Shown here piece after piece: positions 17,100-26,252 of a DNA stretch of 64,000 bases. The DNA comes from Aminobacter sp. AP02. Its GTDB lineage: Bacteria > Pseudomonadota > Alphaproteobacteria > Rhizobiales > Rhizobiaceae. The notes below the pieces were generated by a model. It was not told the origin of the DNA and ran no database searches. It saw only the letters and a list, made by a program, of their open reading frames with translations. The position numbers and the translations under genes were made by a program. Location: positions 62,001-126,000 of the forward strand of contig NZ_QGGX01000003.1 in assembly GCF_003148805.1 (NCBI RefSeq). The letters are read 5' to 3'. Every line of letters starts with the position of its first letter. The stretch's first letter is position 1.

Positions 17100-18530
17100 A
17101 TGTCCAGACAGGCCCCGGCGGCAGCTCCGGCAAAATTCACCACCGGCTCGACGATGCGCCATGTCGTGGTCATGACTGGCACCGGCTCGATTGGCCTGAT
17201 TTCCATTTTCATCGTCGATGCGCTCAATCTTTTCTACATTTCGCGGCTCGGCGTCGAAGAACTGGCGGCCGCCATAGGGTTTGCGTCCACGCTTTTGTTC
17301 TTCACCTTGTCGATCTCGATCGGCTTCACCATCGCATGCGGCGCGCTCGTTGCCCGCTGCCTCGGCCGTGGCCAGCGCGAGGAAGCCGCCCGCATGGGTG
17401 GCGCATCGATGGTTTTCATGGGGCTGGCGACCTTGCTGTTGACCATCGCCGCGATGCCGTTCCTGCGTCCGATGCTGTCGATGCTGGGCGCAACCGGGCC
17501 CACGCTCGATCTTTCGACACGCTTCCTCCAAATCGTGTTGCCATCGTTCCCGATCATGGCGCTCGGCATGTGCACCACCGGCATCCTGCGCGGCGTCGGC
17601 GACGCACGGCGGGCAATGTACGTGACGCTCGGCAGTGGCATCGCTGCCGCGATTCTCGATCCGATCCTCATCTTCGGCTTTCATCTTGGCCTCGACGGTG
17701 CTGCGATCTCTACCGTGCTGACGCGCTTCGTGATGCTGGCTATCGGGCTGCACGGTGCACATGTGGTGCACAAGCTGATCAAGCTTCCCGATCTGGGTGG
17801 CCTGCGGGCAGCGGTCCGACCGTTCTTCGCCATCGGCGTCCCCGCCATGCTGACCCAGGTGGCGACGCCTGTCGGCAACGCCTATGTCACGATCGAGATG
17901 GCCTCTTTCGGCGACCAGGCCGTGGCCGGCTGGGCGATCATCGGACGCCTGGTGCCTGTCGCCTTTGGCGTCATCTTCGCGCTTTCAGGTGCAGTCGGGC
18001 CGATCCTCGGCCAGAACTACGGCGCCCATAAATTCGACCGCCTGACCACGACGATGCGTGACAGCCTGCTGTTCACAATCGCCTATGTGCTTGTGGTCTG
18101 GGCGCTGCTGGCGATCTTCGCCAATCCCATCGCCAGCGCTTTCGGCGCCGAAGGCGTAGCCCGCGAACTGATCGTCTTCTTCTGCCACTTCGCCGCCGGC
18201 AGCTTCCTGTTCAACGGCGCGATCTTCGTCTCAAGCGCAGCGTTCAACAATCTCGGCTATCCGACATATTCAACGGTGTTCAACTGGGGCCGCTCGACGC
18301 TGGGCGTAATCCCATTCGTCTGGGTCGGCGCACATTACTGGGGCGCGATCGGCGTCATAGCCGGTTGGGGCCTTGGCGCTGTCGTGTTCGGCGTGGTGTC
18401 GATGCTTGTCTGCTTCCGCGTCGTCAACGCCATCGCAAGCGAGCCCCAGCATACGGAGGAGCCGGTTCCACCGTTGCCACCGGCGGCACAGTCGCCGTTT
18501 TCGACCGGCAAGGCATCGACACTGCAGTAG
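17100..18530 (+). CDS. MATE-family efflux transporter
   Basis: The 476-residue protein has twelve predicted hydrophobic segments in two MATE repeats (MatE domains about residues 25-185 and 245-410). MATE proteins export cationic drugs or metabolites using a Na+ or H+ gradient. The open frame extends much further upstream over the divergent tldE gene, but that part reads as low-complexity antisense. ATG 17100, preceded by GGGAA, gives a normal family length. The C-terminal 25 residues are Pro/Glu-rich. It ends 11 nt before the convergent patatin gene. Confidence 0.92.
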   Translation: MSRQAPAAAPAKFTTGSTMRHVVVMTGTGSIGLISIFIVDALNLFYISRLGVEELAAAIGFASTLLFFTLSISIGFTIACGALVARCLGRGQREEAARMGGASMVFMGLATLLLTIAAMPFLRPMLSMLGATGPTLDLSTRFLQIVLPSFPIMALGMCTTGILRGVGDARRAMYVTLGSGIAAAILDPILIFGFHLGLDGAAISTVLTRFVMLAIGLHGAHVVHKLIKLPDLGGLRAAVRPFFAIGVPAMLTQVATPVGNAYVTIEMASFGDQAVAGWAIIGRLVPVAFGVIFALSGAVGPILGQNYGAHKFDRLTTTMRDSLLFTIAYVLVVWALLAIFANPIASAFGAEGVARELIVFFCHFAAGSFLFNGAIFVSSAAFNNLGYPTYSTVFNWGRSTLGVIPFVWVGAHYWGAIGVIAGWGLGAVVFGVVSMLVCFRVVNAIASEPQHTEEPVPPLPPAAQSPFSTGKASTLQ

Positions 18531-18541
18531 TGCAACGCCGG

Positions 18542-19363
18542 CTACTGAAGGATTTCGTCCACGGCGCGCTTTAGCTCGTCCTTGATGGCAGCAGTTTCGG
18601 CCATCACCTGGTCGATCTTGAGAAAGTCAAGGGCACGGAACCGGGACACCGGCGGCCTGAGAAAGATGTCGGGCGGATTCTGACCGATCTTGTTGGCGAT
18701 GATCGACTGCATCATCAGCTGACTGGCCCCGAACATCAGATCAATGGAATTGGGCTGCTTGCGTCCATTTTCGAACGGCGCGCCAACGACGTCGATGGCA
18801 ATGGTAAAATCGGCAAGGCCCTCAAGCAGGTCGAACGGCACCGGATTGTAGATGCCGCCGTCGATGTAGAGCGTGTTGCCGCGCGTGACCGGCTTGAACA
18901 CCGCCGGAATGGCGGCCGAGGCCGCCAGAGCAGAAAACAGCTCGCCTTGCTCGAACACCGACTGGCAATGGCCATAATAATCGGTCGCCGTCACCTTCAG
19001 CGGCAGCTTGAGCTCTTCAAAGGTTGCCGGAACACCCTCGGGCAGGAATGCCTTGAGTATCCGCTCGACATTGAACTGAGTAACCCTGATGCCGGCTTCG
19101 ACCATTTCCGAAAGTGTGCCGGGCCTGGCACGCCACATGCGGCTGGCTACTTCAGCTGGCCGGCCAAGTACCGCACGCGCATGCTCATGTATCTCGCGGC
19201 CTGTCAGGCCTGCGGCCATGCCAGCTCCCATGACGGCACCGATGGACGAACCGGCGATGGCCACCGGCTTGATCCCCAGTTCGTCCAGCGCTTCGATGAC
19301 ATGGATATGGGCGAGGCCGCGTGCGCCGCCGCCACCCAGTGCCAGCGCGAAGGTCGCGCTCAT
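18542..19363 (-). CDS. patatin-like phospholipase, RssA type
   Basis: The 273-residue protein starts LALGGGGARGLAHI, the oxyanion-hole motif. It has the nucleophile elbow GSSIG at about residues 38-42 and the catalytic Asp in DGGIYNPVP, completing the Ser/Asp dyad. It is of the short, single-domain RssA class with no signal peptide. Its start overlaps the stop of the M16-like gene by 4 nt (ATGA), making it the third gene of a peptidase-patatin operon. The lipid substrate is unknown. Confidence 0.92.
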   Translation of the reverse strand: MSATFALALGGGGARGLAHIHVIEALDELGIKPVAIAGSSIGAVMGAGMAAGLTGREIHEHARAVLGRPAEVASRMWRARPGTLSEMVEAGIRVTQFNVERILKAFLPEGVPATFEELKLPLKVTATDYYGHCQSVFEQGELFSALAASAAIPAVFKPVTRGNTLYIDGGIYNPVPFDLLEGLADFTIAIDVVGAPFENGRKQPNSIDLMFGASQLMMQSIIANKIGQNPPDIFLRPPVSRFRALDFLKIDQVMAETAAIKDELKRAVDEILQ

Positions 19364-20718
19364 CCCTTTGTTGCCTCGGCCAGCTTGGGGCCGAGGATCA
19401 TGATTGCCGGTTCGACCGACAGCAGCTTGCGTGCTGCCGCCTTCACGTCATCGAGCTTGACGGCGTTGATGAGATCGACGCGCCGCTGGATGTAATCGAT
19501 GCCGAGCTTGTCGGTCTGCAGATCGACCAGAGTGCCTGCAATCGCGCCCGAAGAATCCAGGTTGTTAATTGCGTAGGCACCGATCATGTACTTCTTGGCC
19601 GCATCGAGTTCGGCCTCGGTTGGCCCCTCTTCCGCCATCTTGCGCACGACGTCGCGAATGACGCCAAGTGTTTCGGCCGACCGGTCCGAACGGGTTGCCG
19701 TGCCAATGACCAGCGATGCCGAATGCGCCTGATCGATGAGCGCCGAGCTGACGCTATAGGCCAGGCCGCGCTTTTCACGCACTTCGTCGAACAGGCGCGA
19801 CGAGAACGTCCCACCGCCAAGAATATGATCCATGAGAGCAGCGGCGAGGAAATCGGGCGCCTCGCGCGACACGCCAGGATAGACCAGTTGCAACGAAGTC
19901 TGCGGCAGCGGGTACTCGATATGCATTGTCTGGCCAAGCTTCGGTTCAGCGCGTTCGACCGGGCGCAGCTGCGCCTTCTCCGGCAGGTCGCCGAAGACCT
20001 CGTCGAGCCGCTTCTTCAGCGTTTCAGCGTCAATTGCGCCAACGACCGCAACATGCAGGTTTTCACGCGTGAAATTGGCCTTGTGGAAGGCGCGCAGATC
20101 TTCCGCGGTGACGGTTGCCAGCGATGCCTCCGTGCCGGTGTCCGGGCGCGCGTAGGGATGCGAGCTGTAGATCGCCTCCGCCCATTTGCGCGAGGCCTGG
20201 GTTTCGGGGTCGCGCGCATTGGCGACGATGCCGGAAATGATCTGCGAACGCATCCGGTCGATCGGCGCCTGGTCGAAGCGCGGCTTTTCGACCGCAAGCT
20301 CCAAAAGATCGAAGGCCTCATCTTGTCTGTCGGCCAGCATGCGCATGCCGCCGCCGACGGCGTCCTTGCTTTCGCTGAAACCCATTTCGGCGCCGGCTTC
20401 GTCGAGCTTGGTCTGGAAAGCTTCGCTGTCGAGATCACCGGCACCTTCGTCGAAAAGCCCGGTCATCAGATTGCCAAGTCCTTCCTTGCCGAGCGGGTCC
20501 TGGGTGCTACCGCCATCAAACCGGAATTTGATTGCGATGATCGGCACCGAATAGTCCTCGACCAGCCAGGCCGTGATGCCCTTGTCGGACTTGACCTCCT
20601 GGATCCTCACCTCGGCGCGCGCGGCGACAACAGCCGGCAGCACCAGAAACATCAGCGCCAGCGTCAGCGTCATCGCCGATACAAGCACCCTGAAACGCAT
20701 TGCCGTGAGCGTGGTCAT
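19360..20718 (-). CDS. M16-family peptidase homologue lacking the zinc motif
   Basis: From ATG 20718 the product is 452 residues, with an N-terminal hydrophobic signal segment (about 15-35). Both M16 halves are recognisable. The position of the zinc-binding HxxEH is replaced (GLGNLMTGLFDEGAG). The second half has the substrate-binding REKRGLAYS motif. It therefore looks like the non-catalytic partner of the preceding protease, as in heterodimeric M16B periplasmic or mitochondrial-type peptidases. The start lies 4 nt after the stop of the catalytic subunit gene. An in-frame start at 20814 would extend into that gene and is rejected. Confidence 0.9.
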   Translation of the reverse strand: MTTLTAMRFRVLVSAMTLTLALMFLVLPAVVAARAEVRIQEVKSDKGITAWLVEDYSVPIIAIKFRFDGGSTQDPLGKEGLGNLMTGLFDEGAGDLDSEAFQTKLDEAGAEMGFSESKDAVGGGMRMLADRQDEAFDLLELAVEKPRFDQAPIDRMRSQIISGIVANARDPETQASRKWAEAIYSSHPYARPDTGTEASLATVTAEDLRAFHKANFTRENLHVAVVGAIDAETLKKRLDEVFGDLPEKAQLRPVERAEPKLGQTMHIEYPLPQTSLQLVYPGVSREAPDFLAAALMDHILGGGTFSSRLFDEVREKRGLAYSVSSALIDQAHSASLVIGTATRSDRSAETLGVIRDVVRKMAEEGPTEAELDAAKKYMIGAYAINNLDSSGAIAGTLVDLQTDKLGIDYIQRRVDLINAVKLDDVKAAARKLLSVEPAIMILGPKLAEATKG

Positions 20719-20722
20719 CAGA

Positions 20723-22096
20723 TCATTTCTCGACAGTTTTCGACGGCAGCAGGTAACCGGCGACCGAGTGGTCAGGATTGAGGTACTTGGCGGCAACCGC
20801 CTTGATCTGGTCAACAGTCACCGCCTGAACCCTCTCGGGCCACTTCTCGATGTCTTCGACCGTTCCGCCGGTTGCCAGCGTGCTGCCGTAGATGTTGGCC
20901 ATGCTCGACTGGTTGTCACGTGCAAAGATCATGGCGCGCACGAAACGGTCCTTGGCCTTGTCAAGTTCGTCGGCGGTCACGCCATCGTTGATGATGCGGC
21001 GGATCTCGACATCGACCGCCGCTTCAACCTGCTCCAGTCCGGCTTCGCCGCGCGGCGCGCCATAGACGGTGAAGCTGGTGTCATCGACCATCGTGCCTTC
21101 GAACATGGCGCCTGCGGACGAGGCGATCCCGTCCTTGACGACCAACCCTTGATAAAGCCGGCTCCGGTTTCCGCCACCAAGTATCTCCGAAAGCAGGTCA
21201 AGCGCCTCGGCCTCGCCAGCCTTGGCGGTCTGATAGGAAGGCACGACCCAGGCCTTGGAGAAACTCGGAATGCTGACGCGCTCGTCGGTCAGCTCGACTG
21301 TGCGCTTGGTGTTGTGCTCAGGCTCCTTCGGGCGAATGCGCGGCGGAAGGTCCGGCCCACGCGCGACCTTGCCATAGGTCTTTTCGGCCAGCGCCTTGAC
21401 GGTATCGGGCTCGACATCGCCGGCTACGATCAGGATAGCGTTGTTGGGCGCGTAGTACTGGTTGTAGAAGGCGGTTGCGTCGACCCGGTTGAGCTTTTCA
21501 ATCTCATGCATCCAGCCGATCACCGGTATCCGGTAAGGCTCGTTCTGGAAAAGCGTCGCGTCCACTTCCTCGTTGAGCAGCGCCCCGGGATTGGTCTCGA
21601 CTCGCGCACGGCGCTCTTCGAGGATAACGTCGCGCTCAGGCCCGATCACCGCGTCGGTCAGCACCAGATTGCGCATCCGGTCGGCCTCGAAACTCATCAT
21701 CGTTTCAAGTGCAGCCGGCGTGACCGTCTGGTGATAGGCGGTATAGTCATAAGTGGTGAAGGCGTTCTCGCTGCCGCCGATTTCAGCGACCTTCTGTCCG
21801 AACTCGCCCGCCTTATGGTTGGCGGTGCCTTTGAACATCAGATGCTCGAAGAAGTGCGCGATACCCGACTTGCCTGGCATTTCGTCGGCGCTGCCGACCT
21901 TGTACCAGACCATGTGGGTGACGATCGGCGCGCGGTGGTCTGGGATGACCACGACCTGCATGCCATTGTCGAGCGTGAAACTGGTGACCGTCCAGTCGCT
22001 CGGCGGTACTTCGGCCAGAGCCGGCGCTGCCCAGGCCAGGCCCAAGGCGAGTGCGGCCGGCAGCGAACCTTTGGCTCGCAAAAAACCCAATATCAT
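20723..22096 (-). CDS. M16-family zinc peptidase, catalytic subunit
   Basis: The 457-residue protein has a signal peptide (residues 1-28, ending LAWAAPALA), so it acts in the periplasm. It has the inverted zinc motif HFFEH at 81-85, and a distal Glu lies in the EERRARVE segment around 155-165. Two M16 domains follow. It is followed at 4 nt by the zinc-less homologue, and the pair probably forms a heterodimer that degrades peptides. It heads the operon with the patatin gene at the end. The 113 bp upstream to rsmD hold its promoter; no clear motif was found. Confidence 0.93.
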   Translation of the reverse strand: MILGFLRAKGSLPAALALGLAWAAPALAEVPPSDWTVTSFTLDNGMQVVVIPDHRAPIVTHMVWYKVGSADEMPGKSGIAHFFEHLMFKGTANHKAGEFGQKVAEIGGSENAFTTYDYTAYHQTVTPAALETMMSFEADRMRNLVLTDAVIGPERDVILEERRARVETNPGALLNEEVDATLFQNEPYRIPVIGWMHEIEKLNRVDATAFYNQYYAPNNAILIVAGDVEPDTVKALAEKTYGKVARGPDLPPRIRPKEPEHNTKRTVELTDERVSIPSFSKAWVVPSYQTAKAGEAEALDLLSEILGGGNRSRLYQGLVVKDGIASSAGAMFEGTMVDDTSFTVYGAPRGEAGLEQVEAAVDVEIRRIINDGVTADELDKAKDRFVRAMIFARDNQSSMANIYGSTLATGGTVEDIEKWPERVQAVTVDQIKAVAAKYLNPDHSVAGYLLPSKTVEK

Positions 22097-22171
22097 CGAC
22101 TGCCTCTGGTTGTAGACGTGCCTGCCTTATAGGCTTTGGCATGAAGCGGCGGGAAGTGAATTGTTCGTAAT

Positions 22172-22195
22172 CTTCGGACCGGAAAGAGGCCGAAG
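22172..22195. other. stem-loop downstream of rsmD
   Basis: CTTCGG and CCGAAG form a 6-bp stem around a 12-nt loop, 15 bases past the rsmD stop. No T-run follows on the minus strand, so its role as terminator is uncertain. Confidence 0.3.
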
Positions 22196-22209
22196 TCAGG
22201 CGCCGCCAG

Positions 22210-22764
22210 CTATTCGGCCTGAATGAAGCGGATCACCGTCTCGCCGTAGGAGCGCTCGTCCACGATGGCAAAGCCGGGGCCGGGCTCGAAAGGAGCAGTC
22301 GCCACCTCCTCGACCACGCAGAGCGCACCGGGAGCAAGCCAGCCGCCGGCACGCGCCGAGCGCAACGCCTTTTCGCCGAGCCCCTTGCCATAGGGCGGAT
22401 CGGCGAAGACCAGGCCAAAGGGCCCGAGTGTTCCCGCGTCGCCAAGACCGGTGGCATCGCGGCGGAAGATCTTGGTTCGGCCGGTCAAGCCGAAACTTTC
22501 GACATTGGTGCGGATGAGCCCGCGGCCCTCCGCCGATTCCTCTATGAACACGCAGTAGGACGCGCCACGCGACAGCGCCTCGATGCCGAGCGCGCCGGTG
22601 CCCGCGAAAAGATCGAGCACGCGCGCGCTTTCGAGACTGTCACCGAAGCGGTGGGCAAGCATGTTGAACACCGCCTCGCGGGTGCGGTCGGTGGTGGGGC
22701 GAATGGCGTTGTCACGCGGCGTGGCCAACGGCCTGCCGCGCAGTTCGCCACCAACAACCCGCAT
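22210..22764 (-). CDS. rsmD: 16S rRNA (guanine(966)-N(2))-methyltransferase RsmD
   Basis: The 184-residue SAM-dependent enzyme begins MRVVGGELRGRPLATP, typical of RsmD. It has the SAM motif VLDLFAGTGALGIEAL near residue 45-60 and the catalytic DPPY motif (FADPPYGKG) around residue 120. It methylates G966 of 16S rRNA during small-subunit assembly. Its ATG overlaps the stop of the pseudouridine synthase gene by 1 nt (TGATG), so two rRNA-modifying enzymes are co-expressed. Confidence 0.95.
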   Translation of the reverse strand: MRVVGGELRGRPLATPRDNAIRPTTDRTREAVFNMLAHRFGDSLESARVLDLFAGTGALGIEALSRGASYCVFIEESAEGRGLIRTNVESFGLTGRTKIFRRDATGLGDAGTLGPFGLVFADPPYGKGLGEKALRSARAGGWLAPGALCVVEEVATAPFEPGPGFAIVDERSYGETVIRFIQAE

Positions 22765-24893
22765 CAGCCGCGATCCCGGCGTGGACCGCCGGGCCGTCCG
22801 CCACGCGGGCCATCGCCCCTTGGCTTGTCGGAACGTGGCTTGTCAAAGCGAGGCTTGTCGGAACGAGGCTTGTCGAAGTCAGGCTTGCCGCGCGGCGGCC
22901 TCGCTGCAGCGTCGGCCTTGGCCTTTTCGCTCTGCGGACGGGCGCCCGGTGCCATCCAGACATTGGCCTTGCGTGCGCCAGGGGTTTCGAACGGCTTCTT
23001 TTCGCGTTCGTCGCCCTTCTTGCCGCCAAACTTGGGCCTGTCGCCGAACTTCGGCTTGTCACCGAATTTTGGCTTGTCACCGAACTTGGGTTTGTCGCCA
23101 AATTTGGGCCTGTCGCCAAAGCTGGGGCGCTCGGTCGACAGTCGGCCAAGCACGTCCTCGCGGTGACGCTCGTTGGAACGCTTGCGGTTCTTGATCAGAC
23201 CGCCCTCGCCGATGCGACCGCGCTCGCCGTCGCGCTGGAACTTGGGACGCTCCGGCTCTTCAACGCGTGGCGCCTCGCGGCGGAACGTCGGCTTGTTGGA
23301 GAACGGCTTGACGATGTCGGCGTCGAAATTGGCACCCGACTCCTCGATCAGCCGCTCGCCGAGCTGGTCGCGCAGCATCTTGCCCTTGATCTCCTGAACA
23401 TGGCCCTCAGGCAGTTCGCCGAGCTGGAACGGACCGTAGGAGATGCGGATCAGGCGATTCACTTCCAGGCCGAGCGCGCCGAGGATGTTCTTGACCTCGC
23501 GGTTCTTGCCTTCGCGCAGGCCGATGGTGATCCAGGCATTGCTGCCCTGCTCGCGATCAAGCGTCGCTTCGATCGAGCCGTAGAACACGCCATCCACGGC
23601 GATGCCGTCCTTGAGCCCGTCCAGGGTCTTCTGCTCGACCTTGCCATGGACGCGCACGCGGTAGCGGCGCAGCCAGCCCGTCGCCGGCAGCTCGAGCACG
23701 CGCGACAGCCCGCCGTCATTGGTGAGCAGCAAAAGGCCTTCGGTGTTGATGTCGAGCCGGCCGATGGTCATCAGGCGCGGCAGTTCCTGCGGCAGCACGT
23801 CAAAGACCGTCTTGCGGCCTTCGGGATCGCGGTTAGTTGTGACAACACCTGCCGGCTTGTGGAACAGGAACAGCCGCGTGCGCTCGATCGGCGGGATTTC
23901 CATGCCATCGAGATGGATGATGTCGTCCGGCATGACATTGACCGCCGGCGACTCCAGCACCTTGTTATTGACCTTGACCCGGCCGGCGGCGATCAGCTCC
24001 TCGGCATCGCGACGCGAGGCAAGGCCCGCACGCGCCAGGCGCTTGGCGATGCGCTCGCCCGGCTCAGGCGCGTCCTCGGGAGCGCGCGAACGCGGCTTGA
24101 AGCCCTCGGTCTTCGGGCGGCGGTCGCCGTCAGGCCTCGGGCGGAACGTCCTTGCCTCGCCTTCGCCGCGCGGCTGATCACGGTCGAACCGGCCGGGGCG
24201 CGCAGCACCGCCTTCACGCTTTTCGTAAGACTTGCCCTGATACCCCTCGCGCTTTTCGAAAGGCCTGCCTTCCGGGCGAGGCCCCTTGTGAAACGGACGC
24301 TCGGAGCGCTCGGGCCGTGCTTCGCCGTCACGCGGACGATCGCCATGGTATTCGCGGCGCGGACGCTCGCTGCCCTCGGCACCTTCGGCGTGACGCGGAC
24401 GATAGGGCTTGTCGCCAAAAGAGCGACCGCCTTCGCGGCCTTCGTAGGACTTGCCCTCGGGGCGTGGCCCCTTTCGGAACGGCGCTGCCGAGCGTTCGGG
24501 ACGCGCTGAACCGTCGCGCGGAGCGTAATCGCGCTTAGGGCGTTCGCCGCCTTCAGCGCGCTTCACGTATGGCTTCTTGGCGAAGGGCTTGTCGCCAAAG
24601 GAGCGGTCGCCTTCGCGCTTCTCGTAGGGTTTGCCCTCGGGGCGCGGTCCCTTGCGGAACGGGGCTGCCGAGCGTTCTGGACGGGCAGCACCGTCGCGCG
24701 GAGCGTAATCACGCTTTGGGCGTTCGCCACCTTCGGCGCCTTCGGAGCGCTTCACAAACGGCTTCTTCGCAAACGGCTTGGCGCCCCCTTCAGCGCGCGG
24801 CTTGCCGAATTTCTTCGGAGCACCGTCACGGGCACCTGCGCCAGCTGGTTTGGAACCGCCCTTGCGCGGGAATTTTTTTCGATCGTCGTCCAT
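22764..24893 (-). CDS. RluB/RsuA-family pseudouridine synthase with long basic, repetitive arms
   Basis: The 709-residue protein has an S4 RNA-binding domain at about 281-330 (RIAKRLARAGLASRRDAEEL). The RsuA-type catalytic domain follows, with GRLDINTEGLLLLTNDG around 378-394 (catalytic Asp381). It should pseudouridylate 23S rRNA, as RluB does. The arms are unusual: residues 1-280 are Lys/Arg/Pro/Gly-rich and contain two 60-residue units in tandem (61-120 and 121-180). The C-terminal 170 residues include FGDKPK hexapeptide repeats and DKPR repeats. Such arms are disordered and probably bind RNA. rsmD follows with a 1-nt overlap. Confidence 0.92.
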   Translation of the reverse strand: MDDDRKKFPRKGGSKPAGAGARDGAPKKFGKPRAEGGAKPFAKKPFVKRSEGAEGGERPKRDYAPRDGAARPERSAAPFRKGPRPEGKPYEKREGDRSFGDKPFAKKPYVKRAEGGERPKRDYAPRDGSARPERSAAPFRKGPRPEGKSYEGREGGRSFGDKPYRPRHAEGAEGSERPRREYHGDRPRDGEARPERSERPFHKGPRPEGRPFEKREGYQGKSYEKREGGAARPGRFDRDQPRGEGEARTFRPRPDGDRRPKTEGFKPRSRAPEDAPEPGERIAKRLARAGLASRRDAEELIAAGRVKVNNKVLESPAVNVMPDDIIHLDGMEIPPIERTRLFLFHKPAGVVTTNRDPEGRKTVFDVLPQELPRLMTIGRLDINTEGLLLLTNDGGLSRVLELPATGWLRRYRVRVHGKVEQKTLDGLKDGIAVDGVFYGSIEATLDREQGSNAWITIGLREGKNREVKNILGALGLEVNRLIRISYGPFQLGELPEGHVQEIKGKMLRDQLGERLIEESGANFDADIVKPFSNKPTFRREAPRVEEPERPKFQRDGERGRIGEGGLIKNRKRSNERHREDVLGRLSTERPSFGDRPKFGDKPKFGDKPKFGDKPKFGDRPKFGGKKGDEREKKPFETPGARKANVWMAPGARPQSEKAKADAAARPPRGKPDFDKPRSDKPRFDKPRSDKPRGDGPRGGRPGGPRRDRG
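23029..23125. repeat. 18-bp tandem repeats coding FGDKPK-type hexapeptides
   Basis: About five imperfect 18-bp units in direct tandem lie within the pseudouridine synthase gene and encode repeated Phe-Gly-Asp-Lys/Arg-Pro-Lys. Length changes in multiples of 18 bp would keep the frame, so strain-to-strain variation is likely. Confidence 0.8.
24354..24713. repeat. 180-bp tandem duplication in the pseudouridine synthase gene
   Basis: Two adjacent 180-bp units encode residues 61-120 and 121-180, both starting RDYAPRDG(A/S)ARPERSA and sharing most residues, with exactly 60 residues per unit. Part of a third, diverged copy precedes (residues 44-60) and another follows (from about 186). This is internal gene growth by in-frame duplication. 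Confidence 0.8.
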
Positions 24894-24969
24894 GGTGGCC
24901 TTTGCCCTTTTCGGCGGCTAGATAACAGGAAGCTCGGGGGTTAGCGAGGGGTAACAGGATGGTTGTGGC

Positions 24970-25422
24970 GTGAAACGGCCCGATTACATGGCCTTGGCCT
25001 TCGCGGAGGCGGAAGCTGCGGCCGAACGCGGCGAAGTGCCGATAGGAGCGGTCATCGTCCGTGGCAGCGAAATCGTCGCGCGCGCCGGTAACCGCACCCG
25101 CGAACTCAACGACGTCACGGCCCATGCCGAAGTGCTGGCCATCCGCGAGGCGTCGGAGAAATTTGGCTCCGAGCGGCTCACTGGCCACGATCTTTATGTC
25201 ACGCTGGAACCCTGCACGATGTGCGCCGCAGCCATTTCATTCGCTCGACTGAGACGGCTTTATTTCGGCGCATCGGACGACAAGGGCGGTGCTGTTGTCA
25301 GTGGCGTGCGCTTCTTCGCTTCGCCGACCTGCCACCACGCGCCCGACGTCTATCCCGGGATAGGCGAAACGCGCGCGGCCGAAATACTCAAAGGCTTCTT
25401 CAAGGACCGTCGCGACCTCTAA
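24970..25422 (+). CDS. tadA: tRNA-specific adenosine deaminase TadA
   Basis: The 150-residue enzyme deaminates A34 to inosine in tRNA-Arg(ACG). The zinc and catalytic motifs are HAE at 52-54 and PCTMC at 81-85. The GTG at 24970 gives the usual N-terminal helix length and has an AGGATG-like site upstream; ATG 24988 is an alternative. The gene is divergent from the pseudouridine synthase, so three neighbouring RNA-modification genes cluster here. A hairpin overlaps its stop codon. Confidence 0.94.
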   Translation: MKRPDYMALAFAEAEAAAERGEVPIGAVIVRGSEIVARAGNRTRELNDVTAHAEVLAIREASEKFGSERLTGHDLYVTLEPCTMCAAAISFARLRRLYFGASDDKGGAVVSGVRFFASPTCHHAPDVYPGIGETRAAEILKGFFKDRRDL

Positions 25423-25434
25423 AAAGTCGCGACG
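25408..25434. terminator. hairpin between convergent tadA and lipoprotein genes
   Basis: CGTCGCGAC and GTCGCGACG form a perfect 9-bp stem with a 9-nt A-rich loop, spanning the tadA stop codon. It is symmetric for both converging genes. There is no T-run outside the stem, so termination efficiency is uncertain. Confidence 0.45.
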
Positions 25435-25448
25435 TCGTCAACGCTGGA

Positions 25449-26081
25449 TCAGAACGGCCACCAGCTGCTGCTCTTCTTGGCAAGCTGCTTCTTGCGGCGC
25501 TCCTTCTTGACCTCGTCTTCGCCGAGTTCATCCTGGGCAGCCGTGGCAGCGGCCTGGCGGTAAGCCAGAGGCGGCTCGCTCAGATACTTGCGTGTAGTTG
25601 CGCTGCCCTGCTTGCTCTCGCGCAGGCGGCGCTCGATCTCGAGCTTGCGCTGTTCAGGCGTCCACGTGCTCATGTCGGGCCCGTTCAACGCCGACATGTC
25701 GTTGATGACCTGGGGCTCGAAGTTCGGATTGTCGCGATTCTTGGTCGCGTCATCGCGGATTCGCGCACGGCGCGCCTCGGGCGATTCGGGCCAATCAGCG
25801 CTCGCGGTCTGGACGATGTTGTCCTGCGGGGTCGGCAAAGCGGCCTGTGCCCCGGTCTTCGGCTTCACCAGTTCCGGACGAGGCTTATAGTCGATGCTGT
25901 TGGTCTTCGGCTTCAACGACACGATGTTCGTCAAGTCGCTGGCAAGCTGCGTGGTCGCCGACTTGTCGGTACCGTAGGTGGGCGCGCTCATGCAGCCCGT
26001 AAGCGCCAGGCCGGAAACGGCGAGCGACGCAAGCAAAGCTCCGCGCGCGCTGATGCGGTCCGTCATGCCAGTAATTTTCAC
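25449..26081 (-). CDS. putative lipoprotein of unknown function
   Basis: The 210-residue protein has a lipobox at LALTGC (Cys about residue 30), so it is probably an outer-membrane lipoprotein. The mature part is Pro/Lys/Asp-rich, probably extended, with a short helical WTPEQRKLEIERRLRESK segment. It ends in a basic tail and WWPF. I recognise no domain. The start chosen is GTG 26081, which has GAGAGG 7 nt upstream; ATG 26066 would also keep the signal peptide. It follows ileS on the same strand after 171 bp. Confidence 0.75.
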   Translation of the reverse strand: MKITGMTDRISARGALLASLAVSGLALTGCMSAPTYGTDKSATTQLASDLTNIVSLKPKTNSIDYKPRPELVKPKTGAQAALPTPQDNIVQTASADWPESPEARRARIRDDATKNRDNPNFEPQVINDMSALNGPDMSTWTPEQRKLEIERRLRESKQGSATTRKYLSEPPLAYRQAAATAAQDELGEDEVKKERRKKQLAKKSSSWWPF

Positions 26082-26252
26082 TCGAACGCCTCTCGCTAGA
26101 TGCCGGCCTTGAGCCGTGTCCCGGTCCGTATGCTCATCCGACGGAATTCCGGCGACAATTTGTCTGCCGAAGTTTCGCGCTTTTACCTTAACGAGCCGTC
26201 AAGGGCAACGACCGGCTGACAGCGTCATGCCGGTCGTTGCAATTCGATAATC

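Noticed and set aside
19321..22132. Long plus-strand frames opposite the M16 peptidase and patatin genes
   Set aside because: They mirror minus-strand genes with clear motifs, signal peptides and operon overlaps; composition is typical antisense shadow.
23029..23125. Possible CRISPR array from regular 18-bp repeats
   Set aside because: The units are contiguous with no spacers and encode FGDKPK repeats in frame within the pseudouridine synthase.
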